This document shows, piece by piece, positions 39,473 to 49,210 of a stretch of 64,000 nt of DNA; within the stretch, counting starts at the first letter, position 1; each line of letters begins with the position of its first letter. The notes below the pieces were generated by a model. It saw only the letters and a program-made list of their open reading frames with translations. It made no database searches and was not told where the DNA came from. The stretch comes from Serratia sp. DD3 (GTDB lineage: Bacteria > Pseudomonadota > Gammaproteobacteria > Enterobacterales > Enterobacteriaceae), in assembly GCF_000496755.2 (NCBI RefSeq), contig NZ_AYKS02000047.1, forward strand, positions 124,001-188,000, written 5' to 3'. The translations under genes were made by a program, and so were the position numbers.

Positions 39473-39573
39473 TGGACAATTTATAATGTCTCGGATTAAA
39501 AAAACTAATGGCAATGACTGCGTTATACTCCTCATCATTCTGGGGATTATGGCTTGAATGGCAACGGGATAAC

Positions 39574-39700
39574 TATACCTCTTATACTTCAAGTTGCTTG
39601 GGTGTTGGCTACCTTCGTTCACCCCAGTCACATAGTTATCTATGCTCCTGGGGATTCTCTTAGTTGCCGCCTACACGCAACTCGAATTCTTTTGGGTATA
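39574..39700. repeat. ERIC element, copy 3 (127 bp), in the gcvA/gcvB region
   Basis: Starts TATACCT and ends GGGTATA, 127 bp, with the core CCCAGTCACATAG...TATGCTCCTGGGGATTC that corresponds to the ERIC primer sites, in the opposite orientation to copies 1, 2 and 4. It lies between the gcvB promoter and the gcvA start. Confidence 0.93.
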
Positions 39701-39805
39701 AGCGCTGCTTTATGCAGCCTGAACCGATTATGCGAACCGATACGGATAACTGTAATATGATAAATATCGCTATGCCCAAGGGATTTCAGGCACGGGGGGC
39801 AATGC

Positions 39806-40720
39806 ATGTCTAAGCGCTTGCCCCCTCTTAACGCATTACGGGTTTTTGATGCCGCGGCTCGCCATTTGAGTTTTACCAAGGCGGCAGAAGAGCTGTTTGT
39901 GACACAGGCCGCAGTCAGCCATCAGATTAAGTCGCTGGAGGATTTCCTGGGTCTCAAGCTGTTTCGGCGGCGTAACCGCTCGCTATTGCTGACAGAAGAA
40001 GGCCAAAGTTACTATCTTGATATTAAAGAAATCTTCTCTGCGATTAATGATGCGACACGTAAACTTCAGGCACGCAGTGCCAAGGGCGCGTTAACCGTCA
40101 GTCTACCGCCCAGTTTTGCTATTCAGTGGCTGGTGCCACGGCTTTCTGGTTTTAACTCCGCCTACCCGGGGATTGATGTGCGTATACAGGCGGTTGATCG
40201 TGAAGAAGATAAATTGGCCGATGATGTTGATGTGGCGATCTTTTATGGTCGTGGCAACTGGCCGGGAGTGCGAGCAGAGCGTTTGTATGCAGAATATCTG
40301 TTACCCGTCTGTTCTCCTGCGCTGTTGATGGGCGAGCACGCACTGAAAGTGCCAGGTGACTTGGCTTACCATACGCTTCTGCACGATACTTCACGTCGCG
40401 ACTGGTTGGCTTATACCCGCCAATTGGGGTTACTGCAGATTAATGTGCAACAGGGGCCGATTTTCAGTCACAGCGCCATGGTGGTTCAGGCTGCCGTGCA
40501 TGGTCAAGGTGTTGCGCTGGTCAATAATGTGATGGCACAAACCGAGATTGAGGCGGGGCGTTTGGTTTGTCCGTTTAACGAAGTACTGGTGAGTAAAAAC
40601 GCTTTTTATCTGGTATGCCATGACAGCCAGGCAGAACTGGGTAAAATAGCCGCTTTTCGCCAATGGATCCTGGCGCGAGCAGCCAGTGAGCAAGAGAAGT
40701 TTCGTTTTCGCTATGACTGA
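39806..40720 (+). CDS. gcvA: Glycine cleavage system transcriptional regulator GcvA
   Basis: LysR-type regulator of the gcvTHP glycine cleavage operon and activator of gcvB. It has 304 residues (E. coli 305) with the N-terminal MSKRLPPLNALRVFDAAARH and the helix-turn-helix SFTKAAEELFVTQAAVSHQIKSLE. The G-rich stretch CACGGGGGGC just before the ATG serves as ribosome binding site. The gene begins about 370 bp from the gcvB start because an ERIC element sits between them. Confidence 0.96.
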   Translation: MSKRLPPLNALRVFDAAARHLSFTKAAEELFVTQAAVSHQIKSLEDFLGLKLFRRRNRSLLLTEEGQSYYLDIKEIFSAINDATRKLQARSAKGALTVSLPPSFAIQWLVPRLSGFNSAYPGIDVRIQAVDREEDKLADDVDVAIFYGRGNWPGVRAERLYAEYLLPVCSPALLMGEHALKVPGDLAYHTLLHDTSRRDWLAYTRQLGLLQINVQQGPIFSHSAMVVQAAVHGQGVALVNNVMAQTEIEAGRLVCPFNEVLVSKNAFYLVCHDSQAELGKIAAFRQWILARAASEQEKFRFRYD

Positions 40721-40792
40721 TATCCTCAGTCTTCGGCTACACCCGACCCCTTTATCAGTCGCGGTGGAGTAACTTTAATTAAGGTGAATAAC

Positions 40793-41188
40793 GTGAGTTA
40801 TCGTTCTATGCTGATTTTTGCTGCTATCAGCGGTTTTGTCTTCGTTGCGCTGGGGGCCTTTGGCGCCCATGTTTTGAGCGGTAAGCTAGAGGTTAATGAG
40901 ATGGCCTGGATCCATACCGGGCTTGAGTATCAGGGGTTTCATACCTTAGCGATCCTGGCGTTGGCTGTTGCTATGCAGCGCCAATTCAGCCGATGGTTTG
41001 CTTGGAGCGGGGCATTGCTGGCATTGGGGACGGTGCTGTTTAGCGGGAGTTTGTATGCTCTGGCGTTGTCACCGCTGAAAATTTGGGTTTATATCACCCC
41101 CGTTGGTGGGATGTGTTTCCTCATTGGTTGGGTATTAATGTTGATTGGCGCTTTGCGTCTGAGAGAAAAGGCCGAGTGCCATGAATAA
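40793..41188 (+). CDS. ygdD: DUF423 inner-membrane protein YgdD
   Basis: Small membrane protein of unknown function with four hydrophobic segments, starting [15 protein letters not shown] (here [24 protein letters not shown]). I take the GTG at 40793, which gives 131 residues like E. coli YgdD and has AAGGTG at a 6-base spacing; a GTG at 40784 lies inside that site. It overlaps rlmM by 8 bases. Confidence 0.88.
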   Translation: MSYRSMLIFAAISGFVFVALGAFGAHVLSGKLEVNEMAWIHTGLEYQGFHTLAILALAVAMQRQFSRWFAWSGALLALGTVLFSGSLYALALSPLKIWVYITPVGGMCFLIGWVLMLIGALRLREKAECHE

Positions 41189-42284
41189 AATTGCGTTGTA
41201 TTGTCGCCCCGGCTTTGAAAAAGAGTGTGCGGCAGAAATCACTGATAGAGCTGGGCAATTGGCGGTATTTGGTTTTGCCCGGGTGAAAGAAAATAGCGGT
41301 TATGTGCTGTTTGAATGTTATCAGCCGGAGGATGCTGATCGTCTGGCAAGAGAGCTCCCCTTCCGTGAGCTGATCTTTGCCCGCCAGATGCTGGTGGTGG
41401 GCGAGTTATTACGTCATTTGCCGCCAGAAGATCGTGTCTCCCCTATTGTTGGCATGTTAATAGGGGTGGTTGAGCGTGCAGGGGAGTTACGAGTAGAGGT
41501 GCCGGACACCAACGAAAGTAAAGAGTTGATGAAGTTCTGCCGCAAATTGACCGTACCACTGCGAGCCGCCATGCGTGAGCAGAGGGTGATGATGGCGCGT
41601 GAGAACCCAAGCCGCCCGGTGATACATGTGTTTTTTATTGCCCCTGGCTGCTGTTATGTGGGCTATTCCTACAGTAACAACAACTCTCCGTTCTATATGG
41701 GGATCCCTCGGCTAAAATTCCCTTCTGATGCACCCAGCCGCTCTACGTTGAAGCTGGAAGAAGCTTTTCATGTTTTTATCCCGGCGGATGAATGGGATGA
41801 GCGCTTGGCCAGTGGGATGTATGCCGTCGATTTGGGGGCTTGCCCTGGTGGTTGGACTTATCAATTGGTCAAGCGCAGCATGATGGTCCATGCGGTGGAT
41901 AATGGGATGATGGCGCAAAGTCTGATGGATAGCGGGCAGGTGACTCATCACCGTGCGGATGGTTTTAGATTTGAACCTACCACCAGCAAAAATTATTGGT
42001 TGGTGTGTGATATGGTTGAGAAGCCAGCAAAAGTCACCAACCTGGTGATTCAATGGCTGGTTAATGGTTGGTGTCGAGAAGCGATTTTTAACCTGAAGTT
42101 GCCAATGAAGAAACGCTACGAAGTGGTTGCAGATAATTTACGGGCCATCCGTGAAGCCATGGCCGCCGCTGATATCAGCGCCGAAGTCAATGCCAAACAG
42201 TTGTACCATGACCGTGAAGAGGTCACCGTTCATATACGCCGTATGTGGTCAGCGGTTCCGGGCCGCCGCGACGAGCGCGATTAA
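41181..42284 (+). CDS. rlmM: 23S rRNA 2'-O-ribose C2498 methyltransferase RlmM
   Basis: SAM-dependent methyltransferase acting on C2498 of 23S rRNA. It has 367 residues (E. coli 366). An N-terminal THUMP-like region is followed by a Rossmann domain with the SAM loop [18 protein letters not shown], and the K-D-K-E-type catalytic residues are expected in VDLG, CDMVEKP and NLKLPMKKR. It overlaps ygdD and converges on xni. Confidence 0.95.
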   Translation: MNKIALYCRPGFEKECAAEITDRAGQLAVFGFARVKENSGYVLFECYQPEDADRLARELPFRELIFARQMLVVGELLRHLPPEDRVSPIVGMLIGVVERAGELRVEVPDTNESKELMKFCRKLTVPLRAAMREQRVMMARENPSRPVIHVFFIAPGCCYVGYSYSNNNSPFYMGIPRLKFPSDAPSRSTLKLEEAFHVFIPADEWDERLASGMYAVDLGACPGGWTYQLVKRSMMVHAVDNGMMAQSLMDSGQVTHHRADGFRFEPTTSKNYWLVCDMVEKPAKVTNLVIQWLVNGWCREAIFNLKLPMKKRYEVVADNLRAIREAMAAADISAEVNAKQLYHDREEVTVHIRRMWSAVPGRRDERD

Positions 42285-42304
42285 TCCACTAGACTCTCCA
42301 TCAT

Positions 42305-42335
42305 GTCAATTGCCGTGAACCCCACGGTAGTTGAC
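42305..42335. terminator. Hairpin between convergent rlmM and xni
   Basis: Arms GTCAATTGCCGTG (42305-42317) and CACGGTAGTTGAC (42323-42335) pair with two imperfect positions. Probably a shared bidirectional terminator although T-runs are absent. Confidence 0.5.
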
Positions 42336-42349
42336 GGATAGATAGGCGC

Positions 42350-43108
42350 TTAGTGTGTTGGTAAACGCAGTTGCTGTAGGTTGCCTGCCAGTGTCAGGTC
42401 GGTACGCAGGGTGGCGGCCTGTTTACTGATATACGCCAGTTCCCGGTGCTGTTGCAGTTTGCTGCGCCATTTTTCTGGTACCTGATCCAGATGTTGGTAG
42501 AGGTCATCCAGCCCGGTGATTTGTTGTAACAGCAGCGCGGCGGTTTTGGGCCCGATACCAGCAACCCCCGGGATTTTACTGCTGCTTATTCCTGCCAGCC
42601 CCCAATAGTCCGGCAACTGCTGTGGTAACACACCAAATTCCTGCTGTACAAATGGCATATCCAGCCAACGTTTCTGGAAGTAGTCGCGGATTTGCACATT
42701 AGGTGCCAGTAGTTGGCAGTAGCCTTTATCGGTAGAGACGATGGTCACCTGATAACCATGTCTGGCGACTTTTGCTGCCAGTGTCGCCGCCAGATCGTCT
42801 GCTTCATTGCCAGGGGAGTGCCAACCGGCGACTCCCAGTTGGTTAAATGCTTGATGCAGTAGCGGCATTTCCAGTTTCAGATTATCCGGCATTGGGGAAC
42901 GCCCCGCTTTGTAATCAGGCAGGATCTGGTGGCGCCAGCTTTGGCTGCGATCATCGGCATCAAACACCGCCACCGCATGAGTGGGCTGACTATGCTGAAT
43001 CAACTGCTGTAGCGCATGCTGGCAGGTTTCGACACAAGGTGAACCCTGCACCGCATGGATACGGCGGATTAAGTTCAGGGCATCGACAATCAGTAAATGT
43101 ATCGTCAT
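42350..43108 (-). CDS. xni: Flap endonuclease Xni (ExoIX)
   Basis: FEN-family structure-specific 5' nuclease related to the 5' nuclease domain of DNA polymerase I. It has 252 residues (E. coli 251). Acidic metal ligands are seen in [24 protein letters not shown] and [12 protein letters not shown], and the helix-hairpin-helix is [19 protein letters not shown]. As in other Xni proteins, some C-terminal acidic ligands of PolI-type nucleases appear reduced, consistent with weak nuclease activity. Confidence 0.94.
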   Translation of the reverse strand: MTIHLLIVDALNLIRRIHAVQGSPCVETCQHALQQLIQHSQPTHAVAVFDADDRSQSWRHQILPDYKAGRSPMPDNLKLEMPLLHQAFNQLGVAGWHSPGNEADDLAATLAAKVARHGYQVTIVSTDKGYCQLLAPNVQIRDYFQKRWLDMPFVQQEFGVLPQQLPDYWGLAGISSSKIPGVAGIGPKTAALLLQQITGLDDLYQHLDQVPEKWRSKLQQHRELAYISKQAATLRTDLTLAGNLQQLRLPTH

Positions 43109-43170
43109 GGACTCGTCGTCTTTCAGATTGCGGCGTGGTTGCTGCTACGTCGTTATTTATCGCTATCGTG

Positions 43171-43200
43171 ATTCAAGCTGCAGCGGGCTGCAACTTGAAT
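43171..43200. repeat. Inverted repeat between xni and ppnN
   Basis: ATTCAAGCTGCAG and CTGCAACTTGAAT form a 13-bp stem with one mismatch around a 4-base loop. The arm sequence (CTGCAACTTGAAT) resembles the outer part of ERIC elements, so it may be a deletion derivative; it can also fold as a terminator for ppnN. Confidence 0.5.
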
Positions 43201-43220
43201 CAACGTGGCGATGATGAGGG

Positions 43221-44585
43221 TCAGGTTACGATTTCATAACAAGGCACATAAGCACTGCCAGGCAGTTTCATACGATGCTGCGCAACAAAGCCCTGCAACA
43301 GGCTGTCCATTTGCTGCATCATTTGCGGTTCACCGTGCAACTTGTAAGGGCCAAATTGCTCAATAGCGTGAATACCATTTTCTTTCACATTACCCGCTAC
43401 GATGCCTGAGAAGGCACGACGCAGTGCCGCAGCCAGTTGTTCTGCAGGTTGATTAGGATACAGGTTGAGATTAGCCATATTTTCATGGGTTGGCTCGAAC
43501 GGGCGCTGTAAATCCGGAGCAATGCGAATAGACCAGTTAAAACTGTAGGCATCTCCGCTATTGCGGCGGTTTTCTTTCACCAGCGGCATGGCTTTTTTCA
43601 TCTGGCGGGCCACTTCTGCCGGATCATCAATGATGATTTGGTAATGGCGGCGGGCTTTATCACCCAAGGTATTGATGATGAATTCATCCAAGACACGGAA
43701 GTAATCGGCACTCTCTTTTGGCCCGGTGAGAATCAACGGTAACACTTGATCGCTGTTCTCTGGATTCATCAGAATGCCCAGGAGGTAAAGCAGTTCTTCC
43801 GCGGTACCAACACCACCAGGGAAAATCACAATACCGTGCGCGATACGCACAAACGCTTCCAGGCGTTTTTCAATATCGGGCATGATCACCAGTTCATTCA
43901 CCAACGGATTGGGCGGTTCAGCGGCAATAATGGAAGGCTCGGTCATGCCGATAAAGCGGCTGTTGCGATAGCGTTGCTGCGCATGACCGACAGCAGCCCC
44001 TTTCATGGGGGCCTCCATGGCTCCAGGCCCACAACCGGTACAGATATTCAGTTCGCGCAGCCCCAGTTGGCTACCCACTTTGCGGCCATAAAGATATTCA
44101 TTCTCGTTGATCGAGTGCCCACCCCAACAGACCACCAGGTTCGGGTCTTCATCGAGGTGAAGCGTGCGGGCATTACGTAATATGGAAAATACCAGATTGG
44201 TAATATGGATAGAGTCGTCCAGATTCAGATGACGGAAACGCTCCGCATTGACCAGTTGACCGTGTACGAACAGGATGTCACGCAGTACGGCAAACAGGTT
44301 GGCTTGTAATGAGCGGATTATCCGCCCATCGACAAAGGCCTCTTCTGGTGGATTGACCAGCTCCAGTTTTACGCCACGTTCGCGGCGTAGCACATTGATA
44401 TCAAAATTTTTGTAGCGAGCTAACAACTGTTTACTGCTATCGGTCTGGCTACCTGAATTTAACACTGCCAGGGAACAGTTACGGAATAAACGATACAGAT
44501 CGCTGCTGGCGGTATGCTTGAGCATGTCGACTTCCAACTGCGATAACAAATCCATAGAGCCAAGTGGACTAATGTGTGTAATCAA
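43221..44585 (-). CDS. ppnN: Nucleotide 5'-monophosphate nucleosidase PpnN (YgdH)
   Basis: LOG-family pyrimidine/purine nucleotide nucleosidase that releases the base from NMPs and is stimulated by (p)ppGpp. The catalytic LOG motifs are [29 protein letters not shown] and [17 protein letters not shown] chose the TTG at 44585, with AAGGAG at a 5-base spacing, because conservation starts at [11 protein letters not shown]; this gives 454 residues, the E. coli length. A longer frame to 44642 starts at ATG but adds unconserved residues. Confidence 0.94.
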   Translation of the reverse strand: MITHISPLGSMDLLSQLEVDMLKHTASSDLYRLFRNCSLAVLNSGSQTDSSKQLLARYKNFDINVLRRERGVKLELVNPPEEAFVDGRIIRSLQANLFAVLRDILFVHGQLVNAERFRHLNLDDSIHITNLVFSILRNARTLHLDEDPNLVVCWGGHSINENEYLYGRKVGSQLGLRELNICTGCGPGAMEAPMKGAAVGHAQQRYRNSRFIGMTEPSIIAAEPPNPLVNELVIMPDIEKRLEAFVRIAHGIVIFPGGVGTAEELLYLLGILMNPENSDQVLPLILTGPKESADYFRVLDEFIINTLGDKARRHYQIIIDDPAEVARQMKKAMPLVKENRRNSGDAYSFNWSIRIAPDLQRPFEPTHENMANLNLYPNQPAEQLAAALRRAFSGIVAGNVKENGIHAIEQFGPYKLHGEPQMMQQMDSLLQGFVAQHRMKLPGSAYVPCYEIVT

Positions 44586-44787
44586 GGTAACTCCTTTGCG
44601 CCGGTTATGGGCGATAGTATTGCGTACCGCAATCATAGCCATTGTTACTCAGGCTGCGGTGAAGGCCCTGCAACTTGAATAAATCTGGAGATAAAGAGCG
44701 GGCTTGCTTGCTTCAACCTTACCGTTGTCCCCTGATTTTTACCAATATAAACTGCTTGTTAGCTTAGATATTGCGCATTAACAGGCA

Positions 44788-45633
44788 TTATTGACGGGCC
44801 AACCGGGCGCGTGCCGGTTCAAAGGCAACATTGCTGCGCCATGGGTTGATATCCAGGCCCCCTCGTCGGGTATAGCGGGCATAAACACTCAACTGTTCTG
44901 GTTGGCAAAAACGCAGTAGGTCGTTAAAGATACGTTCTACACATTGTTCATGAAATTCATTGTGATGTCGGAACGAAACCAGGTAGCGCAACAGCGCCTC
45001 GCGGTTGATCTGCGGCCCACGATAGCTGATTTGCACTGAGCCCCAGTCGGGTTGGTTGGTGATCAAACAGTTGGACTTTAACAGATGGCTGACCAGGGTT
45101 TCCTCAACCGATGCTGATGTGGTGGCACCTTGCAGATAATTGGCATTGAACTCATAACTGTCGATAAAGATATCCTGCTGATCGAGACATTCACCTGCCA
45201 ATCGGCCGATTGGAGTGCCTTCGAATTGCTCAACCCGGTATAGCTCAACACTGACATCCCCTTGCGCACAGGCAGCAAGGTCGCGTTGCAAGGTAGCACA
45301 CACCGTTTGCCAGTCAGGGAACGGGGTTTGGTTAAAGCTATTGAGATAGAGTTTGAAACTTTTGGATTCTATCAAATTGACACTATTGGCATTCAGGCTG
45401 ATTTCACCCACGGCCACTTGGGGTAATCCCTTGGCATTCAGCCAGGAAAGCTCATAGAGCGTCCAGATATCCGCACCATGAAATGGCAAGCTTTCAGGAT
45501 ATAGCCCTAACGGTTCACGATTCATGCTGCGGGGAACCGCCTGTAACAGTGTCGGATCGTAACGGTCGCAGTAATCAGTGGGTTTACCCAGAGTTAATGC
45601 CGACAGAGCCTGATGCATTTTTGAAGAAGACAT
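44788..45633 (-). CDS. queF: NADPH-dependent 7-cyano-7-deazaguanine reductase QueF
   Basis: Reduces preQ0 to preQ1 in queuosine synthesis, using a covalent thioimide on a cysteine. It has 281 residues (E. coli 282), the long bimodular form. The active cysteine is in [14 protein letters not shown], and the N-terminal half carries the QueF motif with [11 protein letters not shown]. It is divergent from syd across 63 bp. No preQ1 riboswitch could be made out in the short leader. Confidence 0.95.
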   Translation of the reverse strand: MSSSKMHQALSALTLGKPTDYCDRYDPTLLQAVPRSMNREPLGLYPESLPFHGADIWTLYELSWLNAKGLPQVAVGEISLNANSVNLIESKSFKLYLNSFNQTPFPDWQTVCATLQRDLAACAQGDVSVELYRVEQFEGTPIGRLAGECLDQQDIFIDSYEFNANYLQGATTSASVEETLVSHLLKSNCLITNQPDWGSVQISYRGPQINREALLRYLVSFRHHNEFHEQCVERIFNDLLRFCQPEQLSVYARYTRRGGLDINPWRSNVAFEPARARLARQ

Positions 45634-45696
45634 GAGCTGTCACCTTGATGTTAGAGAGGTACAATGGCGGCCAGTTTATCGTATGTGAGAAAAATT

Positions 45697-46251
45697 ATGG
45701 ACTATCACCATGAGGTAGCGCACGCATTGGGCGAGTTTACTCAGCGCTATGTTGATTATTGGCAGCAGCAGCGTGGTCATGCACCTGCAAGTGAGGAGCT
45801 GTATGGTGTGGCCTCCCCTTGTATTGTCGAAAATCGCGGGGATACCGTATTGTGGCGGCCGCAACCTTTTACCCCAGCAGCCAGTTTGGTTAAGGTCGAA
45901 CAGGCGCTGGAAATACAATTGTGCCCGGAGATTCATACTTTTTATACTCAACAATATGCGGGTGACATGAGCGCCATGTTGGGGGAACAGGCGCTTACAC
46001 TGCTCCAAGTGTGGAGTGAGGATGATTTTATCCGCCTACAGGAAAATCTGATTGGCCATTTGGTGACGCAAAAGCGCCTTAAACTATCACCTACTTTATT
46101 TTTGGCGACGACAGAATCGGATATGGCCATGGTATCGCTGTGTAATGTCAGTGGTCATGTGGTGCTGGAACAGTTTGGTAGTACAAAACAGACATTACTC
46201 GCTGATTCACTCGGTCAGTTCCTGGGTGCTTTACAGCCGACCTTGGGATAG
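45697..46251 (+). CDS. syd: SecY-interacting protein Syd
   Basis: Peripheral inner-membrane protein that binds SecY and is thought to check the assembly of the SecYEG channel. The ATG at 45697 gives 184 residues (E. coli 181), with conserved [28 protein letters not shown] and [25 protein letters not shown]. An in-frame ATG at 45664 would add 11 unconserved residues. The csrB locus follows, as in E. coli. Confidence 0.95.
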   Translation: MDYHHEVAHALGEFTQRYVDYWQQQRGHAPASEELYGVASPCIVENRGDTVLWRPQPFTPAASLVKVEQALEIQLCPEIHTFYTQQYAGDMSAMLGEQALTLLQVWSEDDFIRLQENLIGHLVTQKRLKLSPTLFLATTESDMAMVSLCNVSGHVVLEQFGSTKQTLLADSLGQFLGALQPTLG

Positions 46252-46275
46252 CGCTTGGTTATTATCGCCACAGCG

Positions 46276-46293
46276 TGTGAGATATATCTTACA
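46276..46293 (+). promoter_or_regulatory. GacA/UvrY-type box upstream of csrB
   Basis: TGTGAGATATATCTTACA is an 18-bp palindrome with one mismatch to TGTAAG-N6-CTTACA, the response-regulator site of GacA/UvrY. A second weaker half-matching site (TGTAAGAGATCGCTTTTA) follows at 46299-46316. The first is centred about 180 bp before the inferred csrB start, a distance like that known in E. coli. BarA/UvrY activation of csrB is therefore expected. Confidence 0.75.
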
Positions 46294-46492
46294 AAACCTG
46301 TAAGAGATCGCTTTTAATTTTTTTATTCTCATGGCTTTTTTTATGGTTATTTTCATTAAAATCAATTTATTAGGTTTATCTTGAAATGAATGTTGGATAA
46401 AGCTCGGTGTAATCCATCCTACATGACCTTGTAGCCGGGAGAGAATTAAGCGATCTTATACGCATCGGACAGGAGTCTGTAGGAATGGAAAA

Positions 46493-46856
46493 CATCAGGA
46501 TGATGTGACTTCAGGAAGAAGAAAAGGATGCACTCAGGGAGAGTGAAAAGGAACAAGCTTCAGGATGACGCTTAGGATATTTCAGGGTTGAATTTAGGGA
46601 CACCTCCGGGAAAGAGATTGAGTACCAGCACAGGAATGTTGGTGAGTCAGGAAGACCAAGGAACTTCATCAGGATGATGTCACTTCAGGAAGAAGAATTG
46701 GATACACTCAGGGAGAGTGACAAGGACAAGCTTCAGGAAGAGGTTTGGAATATTTCAGGAATGAAATAAGGGACACCTCCAGGAAGGAGAATGAGAGCCA
46801 GCACAGGAATGTTGGTGGGTCAGGAAGACTAAGGAACAGCGTCAGGATGATGTTAT
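46493..46856 (+). repeat. 174-bp tandem duplication inside csrB
   Basis: Copies begin at 46493 and 46667 with CATCAGGATGATGT and run in step through ACTTCAGGAAGAAGAA, CACTCAGGGAGAGTGA, GGGACACCTCC and CAGCACAGGAATGTTGGTG. A third partial copy (about 17 bases, CGTCAGGATGATGTTA) begins at 46840. The two full copies differ by scattered substitutions and small indels, so the duplication is not recent. Confidence 0.9.
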
Positions 46857-46956
46857 AGGAATTTAGCAAGGATTGTTTGGTCAGGATGGCCGAAGGAAAA
46901 GTTTTCAAGGATCGAGCAGGGAGCATACTTGTAGCGGGATAGCTATAAAACGAACC

Positions 46957-46992
46957 GGGGGCACTGCATTAGCAGTGCCCCCCTTTTCTTTT
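46957..46992 (+). terminator. csrB terminator
   Basis: Perfect 11-bp stem (GGGGGCACTGC / GCAGTGCCCCC) with an ATTA loop and TTTTCTTTT tail. Confidence 0.92.
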
Positions 46993-47012
46993 GGTGCGCA
47001 TGGTGACAAGGC

Positions 47013-47139
47013 TATACCCAAAATAATTCGAGTTGCTTGTAGGCAGCAAGCGATGGAAGCCCCAGGAGCATAGCTAACTATGTGACTGGGGTGACAGAGT
47101 GTAGCTAACACCCAAGCATCTTGAAGTATGAAGAGTATA
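47013..47139. repeat. ERIC element, copy 4 (127 bp)
   Basis: Starts TATACCCAAAATAATTCGAG and ends GAGTATA, 127 bp, with the core CCCCAGGAGCATAG...TATGTGACTGGGG. It is nearly identical in its first 40 bases to copy 1. It is followed with a two-base overlap by a 50-bp relative. Confidence 0.93.
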
Positions 47140-47187
47140 TACCCAAGTTCCATCAAGATGCCGTCAGCTTGATTGACTGTGGGTATA
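47138..47187. repeat. 50-bp TATACCC/GGGTATA mini-element
   Basis: A 50-bp unit bounded by the same 8-bp inverted ends as ERIC (TATACCCA / TGGGTATA) but with a different, short middle (CATCAAGATGCCGTCAGCTT). It lies in tandem with a full ERIC copy and ends 6 bp before the stop of the next gene. It is either an internally deleted ERIC or a separate small repeat. Confidence 0.6.
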
Positions 47188-47192
47188 AGGTG

Positions 47193-48458
47193 TTAACCAA
47201 TGGCGCCTAATGAATCGCCGGAGCCTTGTTTTTTGGGTGATGAGTTCTTTGGTAACAGGAACAGCGTGGCGATAATATCTAATAGGTAAATACTCGCCAG
47301 CAGGCTGATAGCAGCAGTAAAGGAAACCTGTGTAACTAACGCGCCAATAACCAATGGCCCAAACCCACCAACACCCCGCCCCAGGTTAAACAGGACATTT
47401 TGTGCGGTAGCACGAGCCTGTACCGGATAAGTATCAGAAATTAACGCCCCATAACCGCCAATCATGCCGTTAACAAAGACACCCATCAAGGCACCAGCGA
47501 ACAGCATTAATGTAGGATCGCTAAGCTGCGCGTAGCAAATGACCATCACTGTTGCGCCGCTCTGATATATCACAAAAATGATCCAGCGCGGGAAACGGTC
47601 AGCCAGTATACCGAACAACCAGATACCAAAGGTCATCCCAATAACTGTCACCCCTGTCCAGATACCGGATTTGGTGAGTGAAAAGCCAAAGTTTTTAGAC
47701 AGATAGGTAGGCATCCAAATCATTAAGCCGTAATAGCCAAAGTTTTGTACTGAACAAAGAATAAAGATCCCCAGACTGGCTTTGCCCGTGGTGCGGTCTT
47801 TAAACAGGAGTTGTAAACGTTGAGTGAAGGATAACTGTTGTTCGCTGGGTTGTTGTTGTACGAACGCCTCTGGTTCACCCATGGTGCGGCGGATAAAAAA
47901 GGAGACCAGGGCAGGCAGCAAACCCACCAGAAACATGCCACGCCAGCCAATATAGGGTAACAACAACGGGGTAAGGAACGCAGCGGCCAATACACCAAGT
48001 TGCCAACCCATACCCACATAGGCAGAGGCACGGTTGCGTTTTTCTGCAGGCCAGGCTTCGGCAATCAATGCCATACCAATACCAAATTCACCGCCGAGCC
48101 CTATGCCAGCCAAGGTGCGGTAAGCGAGCAGATCCCAGTAACCGACAGCAATAGCGCAAAGGCCGGTAAACAGCGAAAACATCAAAATGGTGATGGTTAA
48201 TATACGGATACGGCCAAAACGATCACTGAAATGGCCGAAAATTACACCACCAATCACTGCGCCTATCAGTGTCCAGGTAACCAGAGAACCGGCTTGTGAT
48301 GAGGTAAGGCCCAGTTCAATGGAAATCACTGGGAGCATAAAGCCGAGTATCAGTAGATCGAAACCATCCATTGCATAACCGGTCACTGAAGCTAACATAG
48401 CTTTAGCAGGTGTGGCGTGATTCTTAGTGGGGGAAGTTGCGGGCATTTCTTTTATCAT
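47193..48458 (-). CDS. MFS transporter, AAHS-like
   Basis: A 421-residue, twelve-helix major facilitator protein. Helix 1 has YAMDGFDLLILGFMLPVIS and the helix 2-3 loop has FGHFSDRFGRIRIL, which places it near the aromatic acid/sialate-type MFS branch. The substrate cannot be read. The start could be the ATG at 48458 or an inner ATG (MPATSPTKNH) four codons on. It is not part of the E. coli csrB-yqcC interval, so it is an insertion; it shares its upstream region with divergent yqcC. Confidence 0.8.
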   Translation of the reverse strand: MIKEMPATSPTKNHATPAKAMLASVTGYAMDGFDLLILGFMLPVISIELGLTSSQAGSLVTWTLIGAVIGGVIFGHFSDRFGRIRILTITILMFSLFTGLCAIAVGYWDLLAYRTLAGIGLGGEFGIGMALIAEAWPAEKRNRASAYVGMGWQLGVLAAAFLTPLLLPYIGWRGMFLVGLLPALVSFFIRRTMGEPEAFVQQQPSEQQLSFTQRLQLLFKDRTTGKASLGIFILCSVQNFGYYGLMIWMPTYLSKNFGFSLTKSGIWTGVTVIGMTFGIWLFGILADRFPRWIIFVIYQSGATVMVICYAQLSDPTLMLFAGALMGVFVNGMIGGYGALISDTYPVQARATAQNVLFNLGRGVGGFGPLVIGALVTQVSFTAAISLLASIYLLDIIATLFLLPKNSSPKKQGSGDSLGAIG

Positions 48459-48582
48459 AATAGGTAGTTAGTTAGGTGCGCGTATTGTGCCGTGCCTTGG
48501 TGTTGTCCACCAGATAAAATTAGGGCGTCAGCGTTAAAATGCCTTGAGTCGATAATCAGGTCGAAATAACTTGGGATTACAG

Positions 48583-48909
48583 ATGAGTCTACAAAATCAG
48601 GTTCGTTGCAGTTTGCAGGAGATTGAACAAGCCATGCGCGAGTTAGCATGGTGGCAGGAGATGCCACCCGCAGCGGAAGCCTTTGCCAGTATCGAACCTT
48701 TCTGTGTCGATAGCATGTTGGCTGAGGAGTGGTTGCAGTGGGTTTTGTTACCTAGAATGAACGCATTGCTGGATGCCGATGCGCCTTTGCCAACCCGCTT
48801 TGCTATCACGCCTTATTTTGAACAGGCATGGCAGGACAAACAACCAGAGTGTTTGCCACTATTGGTGCTGCTGCAACGGCTGGATAACTTGCTGAATAAA
48901 GAGCCTTAG
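48583..48909 (+). CDS. yqcC: YqcC family protein
   Basis: A 108-residue soluble protein of unknown function matching E. coli YqcC (109), with the conserved EEWLQWVLLPRMNALLDADAPLPTRFAITPYFEQA. The ATG at 48583 was taken because the match begins there; an upstream start at 48571 adds four residues. In E. coli truC and yqcA follow; here they are absent, and yqcC stands alone before an alpha-2-macroglobulin gene. Confidence 0.88.
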   Translation: MSLQNQVRCSLQEIEQAMRELAWWQEMPPAAEAFASIEPFCVDSMLAEEWLQWVLLPRMNALLDADAPLPTRFAITPYFEQAWQDKQPECLPLLVLLQRLDNLLNKEP

Positions 48910-49210
48910 TGATAGGTTTTTGCCCGTCAGCTTCGGCAAATTACAGCCACCATGCTGCCGAATAACCCCATCAATTTCCCAGCAGTTTGATTGACAGCAG
49001 GTATATGCGAAGCTGCACGCAATTTATGCGATATTAATGTTATTGAGTCTCCATCTTTCAATAAAAATGATGGATAATCCATCGCTTAGCAGTGTCGCTA
49101 TGAGTGGTCAGGGAAAGAGCGTTATGAACAAAAAAGACCTTTTCCCTCGCTTGAAGTGCGATGGGTAATAACATAACCGCAGGTATCAAGGATTCTAAGG
49201 TGCTGAGATA
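48910..49210. other. Intergenic region yqcC/alpha-2-macroglobulin
   Basis: About 300 bp with no gene, presumably holding the promoter of the macroglobulin-pbpC unit. It marks the break from the E. coli gene order (truC-yqcA missing). Confidence 0.4.

Larger units (their letters stand above)
46467..46992 (+). ncRNA. csrB: CsrB regulatory RNA, enlarged form
   Basis: RNA that sequesters the translational regulator CsrA (RsmA) through many GGA loops. Diagnostic parts are the opening ACATCAGGATGATGTGACTTC, the repeated CAGGA/AGGGA motifs, the late GAGCAGGGAGCA and the closing CGAACCGGG before the terminator, all like E. coli CsrB and in the same place after syd. I count about 38 GGA triplets in roughly 525 bases, against about 22 in the 369-base E. 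coli RNA. The excess comes from a 174-bp direct duplication. The 5' end is approximate, placed after a TATACG -10-like sequence at 46457. Confidence 0.93.

Noticed and set aside
46493..46926. Protein-coding or CRISPR reading of the repeats after syd
   Set aside because: Position, GGA motifs and terminator identify csrB; the repeat is an internal duplication of the RNA gene.
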